Source: DATBAK01 sp036787815
GTDB lineage: Bacteria; Actinomycetota; Acidimicrobiia; IMCC26256; PALSA-610
NCBI GenBank assembly: GCA_036787815.1
Contig: DAIQOP010000122.1
Location: 1 to 11,400, forward strand
Reading direction: 5' to 3'
DNA: 11,400 bases
The position numbers and the translations under genes were made by a program. Position 1 is the stretch's first letter, and the number at the start of each line of letters is the position of its first letter. Of the stretch, positions 6,296 through 11,400 are shown one piece after another. The notes under the pieces are model-generated. The model saw nothing but the letters and a program-made list of their open reading frames with translations, ran no database searches and was not told where the DNA came from.

Positions 6296-6670
6296 TCACT
6301 CCGGCGCGTTGGCGGCGCCCGCCAACGGAACCGTCAACCACCCGATCGGACCGTCGGTGTCGAGCGCTCCGCCGATCGCTTCGAGGTCGCGCGCGATGGA
6401 GTCGGGCCAGTCGGCGGCCGTCGGAGCGAGCGCTCGGTGCTCACCCGAGATCTCGACCAGTGCGGCCCCCCGATGCTTCGTCGTGCGCACGGTGAGGTCG
6501 CCCTGATACAGGTCGAGTGCCCGCTCGATCAGCGCGACCAGCGCCCGGTGCAGCGGCACGGTGTCGGCGGTGACGAAGAGCCTCGGCATCTCGACGTCGA
6601 CCACCCGCCCGACGAGTCGCGGGGTGAGCTCGTCGAGCGCAGCCCGGATCTGTTCGAGCAGGTCGACCAT
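6296..6670 (-). CDS. small protein resembling a degenerate GHKL (histidine-kinase-type) ATPase domain
   Basis: I do not recognise a named family. The 124 residues follow the pattern of the end of a histidine kinase. RVVDVEMPRLFVTADTVPLHRALVALIERALDLY (22-55) resembles the segment before and through the N-box. LTVRTTKHRGAALVEISGEH (59-78) resembles the beta-strand pair leading to the G1 box. SIARDLEAIGGALDTDGPIG (91-110), then LTVPLAG, resembles the final helix and strands. The catalytic N-box Asn and the DxGxG glycines are missing, and there is no phospho-acceptor domain, so it is unlikely to be a kinase. It starts 25 bases after the lipoprotein stop and is probably in the same operand as clpC and that gene. 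The assignment is inference from pattern only. Confidence 0.6.
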   Translation of the reverse strand: MVDLLEQIRAALDELTPRLVGRVVDVEMPRLFVTADTVPLHRALVALIERALDLYQGDLTVRTTKHRGAALVEISGEHRALAPTAADWPDSIARDLEAIGGALDTDGPIGWLTVPLAGAANAPE

Positions 6671-6695
6671 TCGCCCACCGTATGCCGTGCCGCCG

Positions 6696-7448
6696 TCAGC
6701 CCCGGTACGGCCGCCGCCGGCTCACGACGAACAGCACGAGGCCCAGGAACCCGGCAACCGCCGCGGCAACGAGCGCGAGGCGCCGCCCGGTGTGCGTCGC
6801 GGTGCTCCCGACCGCAAGCGTGGCGCGTGCTCCGGGCTTGACGTGCACCGCATCGTGCGTGCCGTCGGGGAGCTCGACGTCGACCGACAGCGTGAACGAG
6901 CTCCCGATACGCGCCCGCAGCCCCGCGTCGAGCTCGGCGACATCGACACCCGATGCCCGCAACCGCGCGGCGAGCGCGGCGTCGGTGGCGACACCCGCGT
7001 CGAGATGACGCAGGTCCGCGAGCAGCGTCACCGAGTCGCGATCGCGCAGGAGCGTGCGCGAACGAACCACGCGCACGTCGCGCAGCGCACCGTCGCGCCC
7101 GTCGAGCTCGGCGAGCACCGAAGCCAGGCCCGTACCGCCGACGAATCCCTTCGAGAGCGCGATCGATGCCCCTCCGTCGGAGTCCGGGCGCCATGACGAT
7201 ACCGTCCACCCTCGTGCGCGCAGATCGTCGAGTGGCACGTCGGGCGTCGCGTTCGCGGACGCGGGCACGGCCGCGCTCGCGAGCGCGCGGCGCGCATCGC
7301 GGTCGAGGCGAACCGCCACCGCGACGGTGCCGCGGCCATCGCGCCCGACTCGGATCGCCACGGTCGCGGTCGCGCGGCATCCGCCCAACACGACCGCGGC
7401 GAGCGCACACGCGCCGGCGGCGGCGAGCCGGGCTCGCCGCCGCGTCAT
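6696..7448 (-). CDS. LppM-like lipoprotein with a C-terminal membrane anchor
   Basis: The 250-residue protein begins with an Arg-rich n-region and a hydrophobic core ending in the lipobox LGGC, so Cys24 should be lipidated after export. The mature part starts CRATATVAIRVGRDGRGTVAVAVRLD and contains DLRARGWTVSSW (75-86), DGGASIALSKGF (91-102) and LRDVRVVRSRTLLRD (122-136). This order resembles the LppM domain of mycobacterial lipoproteins, which lie in the cell envelope and have been linked to phagosome traffic in Mycobacterium tuberculosis. A membrane helix at 223-243 and a short basic tail (RRRPYRG) end the protein. The ATG at 7448 gives a normal signal peptide; GTG codons at 7454 and 7463 are alternatives. 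It starts 55 bases after the clpC stop, with a near-palindrome between. Confidence 0.8.
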   Translation of the reverse strand: MTRRRARLAAAGACALAAVVLGGCRATATVAIRVGRDGRGTVAVAVRLDRDARRALASAAVPASANATPDVPLDDLRARGWTVSSWRPDSDGGASIALSKGFVGGTGLASVLAELDGRDGALRDVRVVRSRTLLRDRDSVTLLADLRHLDAGVATDAALAARLRASGVDVAELDAGLRARIGSSFTLSVDVELPDGTHDAVHVKPGARATLAVGSTATHTGRRLALVAAAVAGFLGLVLFVVSRRRPYRG

Positions 7449-7469
7449 CGGCACACGTTGCACTCGAGG

Positions 7470-7491
7470 AGATCAGCTCGCGAGCAGATCT
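7470..7491. repeat. 22-bp near-palindrome between clpC and the lipoprotein gene
   Basis: AGATC and GATCT flank the perfect 10-bp palindrome GCTCGCGAGC (7476-7485), with one mismatched base on each side. It lies 12 bases past the clpC stop codon and 21 bases before the lipoprotein start. In RNA it could fold as a short hairpin with a CGCG loop; in DNA it has the symmetry of a dimeric regulator site. It may adjust expression between clpC and the downstream genes. Confidence 0.45.
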
Positions 7492-7503
7492 TCCCTGCGT
7501 GGA

Positions 7504-10002
7504 TCAACCCTCGGTCGAACCGCTCCCGGCCAGCTCCACCGGCGGCGGCTCGAAGCCCTCGATCGTGCGGAAGGTGATGTCGTCGTCCGCGACGTCGACG
7601 ATGATCGTCTCGCCGGCGTGGAACTCCTTCCACAGGATCTTCTCCGACAGCGGATCCTCGATGAAGCGCTGGATCGCGCGGCGCAACGGACGAGCGCCGA
7701 GCGCCGGGTCGTAGCCCCGCTTCGCGAGCAGGAGCTTGGCGCCGGGGGTGAGCTCGAGACCGAGCCCCTGACCCTCGAGTTGGTTCTGCACCCGCTTGAT
7801 GAGCAGGTCGACGATCTCCGTGACCTCTTCCTGGCTCAGCTCGTGGAAGACGATGACCTCGTCGATGCGGTTCAGGAACTCGGGGCGGAAGCTGCGCTTC
7901 AGCTCCTCGTGCACCCGGCCGCGCATGCGCTCGTACGTGACGGCTTCGTCGGCCTTCACGAACCCGACGTTGGCCTTGCGCAGATCCGCGGTACCCAGGT
8001 TCGACGTCATGATGATGACGGTGTTCTTGAAGTCGACCGTGCGACCCTGCGCGTCCGTGAGGCGTCCGTCCTCGAGGATCTGCAGGAGCGTGTTGAAGAC
8101 GTCGGGGTGGGCCTTCTCGATCTCGTCGAAGAGCACGACCGAGAACGGCTTGCGCCGCACGGCCTCGGTGAGCTGGCCGCCTTCGTCGTAGCCCACGTAG
8201 CCGGGAGGCGAGCCGACGAGGCGCGACACGGTGTGCTTCTCCATGTACTCCGACATGTCGAGCTGCACCATCGCGGTCTCGTCACCGAACAGGAACTCGG
8301 CGAGCGTCTTCGCGGTCTCGGTCTTCCCGACACCCGAAGGCCCGAGGAAGATGAACGAGCCCGACGGCCGCTTCGGGTCCTTGAGGCCGGCGCGCGTGCG
8401 CCGGATGGCCTGCGAGACCGCGTGGATCGCGTCGTTCTGCCCGACGATCCGCTTGTGCAGCTCCTCTTCCATGCGCAGGAGCTTCGCGGTCTCTTCCTCG
8501 GTGAGCTTGTAGACGGGGATGCCCGTCCAGAGCGCGAGCACCTCGGCGATCGACTCTTCGGTCACCTCGTTGAAGAGATCGACGCCCTCGGTGCGCCATT
8601 CGTCTTCCTTGGCCTTGCGCTGCTCGAGGAGCTCCTTCTCCTTGTCGCGCAAGTTGGCCGCGCGCTCGAACTGCTGCGCCTCGATCGCGGCTTCCTTCTC
8701 GCGCCGGACGCTCGAGATCTTGTCTTCGAGATCGCGGTAGTCGGGCGGAGCCTGCATGCGACGGATGCGCAACCGCGACCCGGCCTCGTCGATGAGGTCG
8801 ATGGCCTTGTCGGGGAGGTGGCGGTCGGAGATGTAGCGATCGGCGAGGTTGGCCGCCGCGACGATCGCCTGGTCGGTGATCGTGACGCGGTGGTGCGCCT
8901 CGTAGCGGTCGCGCAGACCCTTCAGGATCTCGATCGTGTGCGCGACGGTCGGCTCCTCGACCTTGATCGGCTGGAACCGGCGCTCGAGTGCCGCGTCCTT
9001 CTCGAGGTGCTTGCGGTACTCGTCGAGCGTGGTGGCACCGATGGTCTGCAACTCGCCACGGGCGAGCATCGGCTTGAGGATCGACGCTGCGTCGATCGCG
9101 CCTTCGGCGGCGCCCGCGCCGACGAGCGTGTGCAGCTCGTCGATGAAGAGGATGATGTCGCCGCGCGTGCGGATCTCCTTCAGCACCTTCTTGAGCCGCT
9201 CCTCGAAGTCGCCGCGGTAACGCGAGCCCGCGACGAGCGCGCCGAGGTCGAGCGTGTAGAGCTGCTTCGCGTGCAGCGTCTCGGGAACGTCGTCCTCGAC
9301 GATGTTCTGCGCGAGGCCTTCGACGATCGCGGTCTTGCCGACCCCCGGCTCACCGATCAGCACCGGGTTGTTCTTGGTGCGGCGGCTCAGCACCTGCATG
9401 ACCCGCTCGATCTCCTTCTCGCGACCGATGACGGGATCGAGCTTTTTGTCGCGCGCGAGCTGCGTGAGGTTGCGACCGAACTGGTCGAGCACGAGCGAGC
9501 CCGACGGCTGGTTCTCGGACGGGCCGGCACCCGGTGCTCCCGCACCCGGGGCCTCCTTGCCGCCGGAGTACCCGGAGAGGAGTTGGATGACCTGCTGGCG
9601 CACGCGCGACAGGTCGGCGCCCAACTTCACGAGCACCTGCGCGGCGACGCCTTCGCCCTCGCGGATGAGGCCGAGGAGGATGTGCTCGGTACCGATGTAG
9701 TTGTGGCCGAGCTGGAGCGCTTCGCGCAGCGACAGCTCGAGCACCTTCTTGGCGCGCGGCGTGAAGGGGATGTGGCCCGACGGCGCGGAACCACCGTGGC
9801 CGATGATCTCCTCGACCTGCGCGCGCACGGCCTCGAGCGAGATGCCGAGCGACTCGAGCGCCTTCGCGGCGACCCCTTCGCCCTCATGGATCAGCCCGAG
9901 CAGGATGTGCTCGGTACCGATGTAGTTGTGGTTGAGGAGGCGGGCCTCCTCCTGCGCGAGGACGACCACCCGTCGGGCTCGGTCGGTGAAGCGCTCGAAC
10001 AC
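7504..10002 (-). CDS. clpC: ATP-dependent Clp protease ATP-binding subunit ClpC
   Basis: ClpC is the Hsp100 unfoldase that feeds proteins to ClpP. The 832 residues are typical. Two Clp_N repeats occupy about 3-68 and 80-143, with the repeated NYIGTEHILLGLI motif. After a Gly/Ala/Pro linker (149-168), D1 has Walker A GEPGVGKT (217-224) and Walker B ILFIDE (284-289). A UVR-type coiled coil lies at about 424-460. D2 has Walker A GPSGVGKT (554-561), Walker B VVLFDE (622-627), and a VGF (679-681) in the loop expected to dock to ClpP. All catalytic motifs are intact. The start is GTG at 10002, giving the universal MFERFTDRARRVVVLAQEEA; GAGAGG (10010-10015) is 7 bases upstream. No ctsR or mcsAB precedes it; the neighbour is a divergent prenyl synthase. 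clpP is not in the window. Confidence 0.97.
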   Translation of the reverse strand: MFERFTDRARRVVVLAQEEARLLNHNYIGTEHILLGLIHEGEGVAAKALESLGISLEAVRAQVEEIIGHGGSAPSGHIPFTPRAKKVLELSLREALQLGHNYIGTEHILLGLIREGEGVAAQVLVKLGADLSRVRQQVIQLLSGYSGGKEAPGAGAPGAGPSENQPSGSLVLDQFGRNLTQLARDKKLDPVIGREKEIERVMQVLSRRTKNNPVLIGEPGVGKTAIVEGLAQNIVEDDVPETLHAKQLYTLDLGALVAGSRYRGDFEERLKKVLKEIRTRGDIILFIDELHTLVGAGAAEGAIDAASILKPMLARGELQTIGATTLDEYRKHLEKDAALERRFQPIKVEEPTVAHTIEILKGLRDRYEAHHRVTITDQAIVAAANLADRYISDRHLPDKAIDLIDEAGSRLRIRRMQAPPDYRDLEDKISSVRREKEAAIEAQQFERAANLRDKEKELLEQRKAKEDEWRTEGVDLFNEVTEESIAEVLALWTGIPVYKLTEEETAKLLRMEEELHKRIVGQNDAIHAVSQAIRRTRAGLKDPKRPSGSFIFLGPSGVGKTETAKTLAEFLFGDETAMVQLDMSEYMEKHTVSRLVGSPPGYVGYDEGGQLTEAVRRKPFSVVLFDEIEKAHPDVFNTLLQILEDGRLTDAQGRTVDFKNTVIIMTSNLGTADLRKANVGFVKADEAVTYERMRGRVHEELKRSFRPEFLNRIDEVIVFHELSQEEVTEIVDLLIKRVQNQLEGQGLGLELTPGAKLLLAKRGYDPALGARPLRRAIQRFIEDPLSEKILWKEFHAGETIIVDVADDDITFRTIEGFEPPPVELAGSGSTEG

Positions 10003-10096
10003 TCTTCCGCCTCTCGTGGGTCGGTCCCGGAGGTCGAACCACCCGTCCCCACCCAGGTTCGGAGTGGACGACGCGGCCGGATGCCCGGGTCTCATC

Positions 10097-10102
10097 ATTC
10101 TA
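10097..10102 (-). promoter_or_regulatory. candidate -10 box of the clpC promoter
   Basis: TAGAAT on the minus strand is a good TAnnnT box and the most AT-rich spot in the 211-base divergent gap. Initiation there would leave a leader of about 88 bases before the clpC GTG. I see no clear -35 and no CtsR-, HAIR- or ClgR-type box, so the regulator, if any, is unidentified. Confidence 0.4.
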
Positions 10103-10177
10103 TCGACCGGAACGGCCCCGACTTTGGTGCAGCTGCGCGGGCGGGGACGGCTCAGGAGGCTTTCCAACCGGTTCGAG

Positions 10178-10207
10178 TCGACGCTTGTTCCCCCGCCGTC
10201 CTAGCCT
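10178..10207 (+). promoter_or_regulatory. candidate leaderless promoter of the prenyl synthase gene
   Basis: TCGACG (10178-10183) and TAGCCT (10202-10207) are separated by 18 bases, and the -10 box ends 6 bases before the ATG at 10214. There is no Shine-Dalgarno sequence before the ATG. This is the arrangement of leaderless genes common in actinobacteria, and it matches the radA upstream layout. Confidence 0.4.
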
Positions 10208-10213
10208 CCCGGC

Positions 10214-11209
10214 ATGAGGCTCGTCGACGACCTCGGCCTGTTGGCGCTGCCGGGAGACCTCAGCCGGGTCGAAACCGCGCTCCAGAGCGCCGTTCGGGTC
10301 GAGGACCGGTTCCTCGGCGACGTGGCCTCTCATCTGCTCGGAGCAGGGGGAAAACGGCTCCGGCCGACCCTCACGCTCTGCGCCGCGTACGCCGTCGCGG
10401 GCGAACCCGAGAGCGCCGGTCACGAGCGACCCGAGCTCGCCCGGGCCGTCACCGGGGGTGCCTCGGTGGAGCTCGTCCACCTCGGGTCGCTCTACCACGA
10501 CGACGTCATCGACGAGGCCGAGACCCGCAGGGGCGTCCCGAGCGTCAACGCCCGCTGGAGCAACATCGTGGCGATCCTCTCGGGCGACTTCCTCCTCGCG
10601 CAGGCCTCGGCCCTCGCCGCGTCGCTGGGGGCCGACGTCGCCGGCCTGCTCGCGTCGACCATCGGCGAGCTGTGCCGCGGCCAGGTGCTCGAGCTGCAAT
10701 ACCTCTTCAACCCGGCGCGCACCGAGGAGTCGTACTTCTCGGCGATCGAGGGCAAGACCGCGTCGCTGCTCGCGACCGCGGCGCGCATCGGGGGCATGGT
10801 CACCGACGCTCCCCCGCCGACCCTCGACGCGCTCACCCGCTTCGGCCACCACCTCGGCATGTGCTTCCAGATCGTCGACGACGTGCTCGACGTCACCCGC
10901 ACCGAGGCCGAGCTCGGCAAACCCGTCGGCAACGATCTGCTCGAGGGCGTCTACACGCTCCCGGTGATCATCGCGGTGCAGGAATCCGGCGAGCTCGGCG
11001 AGCTGCTCGGCCGGGCCCTCGATCCGGAGCAGCTCGCGCGGGAGCGTGCCCTCGTCGCGGCAACCGACGCGGTCGCCGCGTCGATGGCGATCGCGCGCAC
11101 CCACGCGTCGAAAGCGACCGAAGCGCTGGCGGGCGCCGACGATCTCGACCCGCAGGTGTGCCGGCGCCTCGCCGATCTCGTGGATGGTCTGGTCGTCCGC
11201 GAGTTCTAG
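10214..11209 (+). CDS. polyprenyl diphosphate synthase (trans-type, probably long-chain)
   Basis: The enzyme adds isopentenyl diphosphate units head-to-tail to an allylic diphosphate. The 331 residues contain GKRLRP (46-51), the first Asp-rich motif DDVID (96-100, followed by EAETRRG), KT at 181-182, the second Asp-rich motif FQIVDDVLD (218-226) and GKPVGNDLLEG (235-245). All ligand residues are present. Residues just before the first motif are small (G91, S92), which in this family favours long products, so a menaquinone side chain (about C30-C50) is a likely use; this is inference. It resembles actinobacterial GrcC/HepT/IspB-type enzymes. It is divergent from clpC, with no Shine-Dalgarno but a possible leaderless promoter. 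No menaquinone genes are visible beside it. Confidence 0.92.
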   Translation: MRLVDDLGLLALPGDLSRVETALQSAVRVEDRFLGDVASHLLGAGGKRLRPTLTLCAAYAVAGEPESAGHERPELARAVTGGASVELVHLGSLYHDDVIDEAETRRGVPSVNARWSNIVAILSGDFLLAQASALAASLGADVAGLLASTIGELCRGQVLELQYLFNPARTEESYFSAIEGKTASLLATAARIGGMVTDAPPPTLDALTRFGHHLGMCFQIVDDVLDVTRTEAELGKPVGNDLLEGVYTLPVIIAVQESGELGELLGRALDPEQLARERALVAATDAVAASMAIARTHASKATEALAGADDLDPQVCRRLADLVDGLVVREF

Positions 11210-11212
11210 ACA

Positions 11213-11242
11213 CGCTTCACCGCCACAGCGGCGAGCGAAGCG
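11213..11242. terminator. possible hairpin terminator between convergent genes
   Basis: CCGC (11220-11223) and GCGG (11228-11231) close a CACA loop, and CGCTTC (11213-11218) can pair with GAAGCG (11237-11242) across an asymmetric bulge. It starts 3 bases after the prenyl synthase stop and precedes a convergent gene, which suits a terminator. The interrupted stem and the lack of a T-tract keep confidence low. Confidence 0.3.
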
Positions 11243-11304
11243 AGCAAGCGACCGATCCCGCTCCCATCGCGCGTCAGGAGCGGCGAGCGTCAGCGAGTGC
11301 GACC
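11227..11304. repeat. pair of imperfect direct repeats (AGCGGCGAGCG...GCGACC)
   Basis: Two units of about 26 bases, 11227-11253 and 11279-11304, share AGCGGCGAGCG at the start, AGCGAG in the middle and GCGACC at the end, differing at a few positions. They fill most of the gap between convergent genes. Short GCGAGCG-rich intergenic repeats of this kind are seen in many GC-rich actinobacteria, so this may be a dispersed repeat rather than a local element. Confidence 0.5.
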
Positions 11305-11309
11305 AGGAG

Positions 11310-11400
11310 TCACGCCGACGCGGCGATGTGGTCGGTCTCGGTTTGGTCGATCTCGTCGAGGAAGCGCAGGACGGTGTCGTTGAAGGCGTTGGGCGCTTCG
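11310..11400 (-). CDS. C-terminal end of a probable alpha/beta hydrolase (runs off the right edge)
   Basis: The minus strand reads 29 residues to a TGA at 11312-11310, beginning EAPNAFNDTVLRFLDEID and ending HIAASA. The E-x-P-x-x-F/V-N...L-x-x-F-L pattern is the usual last helix of alpha/beta hydrolases, just after the catalytic His (H-x-P-x-x-E-x-P). The His and the rest of the protein lie outside the window, so the family call is tentative and the substrate unknown. It is convergent with the prenyl synthase, 100 bases apart. Confidence 0.55.
   Translation of the reverse strand, partial: EAPNAFNDTVLRFLDEIDQTETDHIAASA

Noticed and set aside
4351..6495. A 714-codon open frame on the plus strand
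   Set aside because: It is antisense to radA and crosses the radA/HAD intergenic region and the HAD gene in another frame. Its composition is Arg/Gly/His-rich with no domain, as expected of a shadow frame in GC-rich DNA.
10100..11104. A 334-codon minus-strand open frame opposite the prenyl synthase
   Set aside because: It lies over a gene with all family motifs. The translation is repetitive Arg/Glu/Gly/Val-rich sequence without recognisable motifs.
1..11400. tRNA, rRNA, CRISPR array, insertion sequence or prophage
   Set aside because: I found no cloverleaf-like sequence, regularly spaced repeat array, transposase or phage-like gene, or terminal inverted repeat with target duplication.

Overview
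The window is chromosomal DNA from a GC-rich actinobacterium; codon third positions are almost all G or C and GTG or TTG starts occur. DisA, ClpC, the Crp regulator and an LppM-type lipoprotein all resemble actinobacterial and mycobacterial homologues in the motifs I can read. A deep-branching actinobacterial lineage such as Acidimicrobiia is my best guess, but it is inference. I see no phage, transposon, CRISPR or tRNA/rRNA signature. Coding is dense: the longest stretch without a gene is the 211-base divergent gap at 10003-10213, and no gap exceeds 300 bases.

Layout from right to left on the minus strand: clpC (10002-7504), an LppM-like lipoprotein (7448-6696), a small GHKL-ATPase-like protein (6670-6296), radA (5496-4099), disA (3989-2919), a dienelactone-hydrolase-family protein (2907-2173), two coupled small proteins that both begin MGFLK (1314-928 and 928-539), and the N-terminal part of a YacL-like PIN/TRAM membrane protein (345 to the left edge). 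On the plus strand are a Crp/FNR-family regulator (1488-2153), a HAD phosphatase (5660-6283) and a long-chain polyprenyl diphosphate synthase (10214-11209). At the right edge is the C-terminal tail of a minus-strand protein, probably an alpha/beta hydrolase.

The backbone clpC - radA - disA - yacL keeps the order known from the Bacillus subtilis ctsR-mcsA-mcsB-clpC-radA-disA-yacL-ispD-ispF operon. Here it is broken into several units by accessory genes, some on the opposite strand, and ctsR/mcsAB are absent upstream of clpC. The functional theme is protein quality control (ClpC), recombination and DNA repair (RadA) and DNA-integrity-linked cyclic di-AMP synthesis (DisA), with a likely cAMP-responsive regulator nearby. 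The inserted genes (lipoprotein, GHKL-like protein, hydrolase, MGFLK pair) are the least understood part.

Non-coding signals include a strong terminator hairpin (474-503), a long inverted repeat between radA and the HAD gene (5593-5638), a 22-bp near-palindrome after clpC (7470-7491), and candidate leaderless promoters for radA and the prenyl synthase. I found no convincing new multi-gene system. The MGFLK pair and the lipoprotein/GHKL-like pair are the best candidates for uncharacterised biology.
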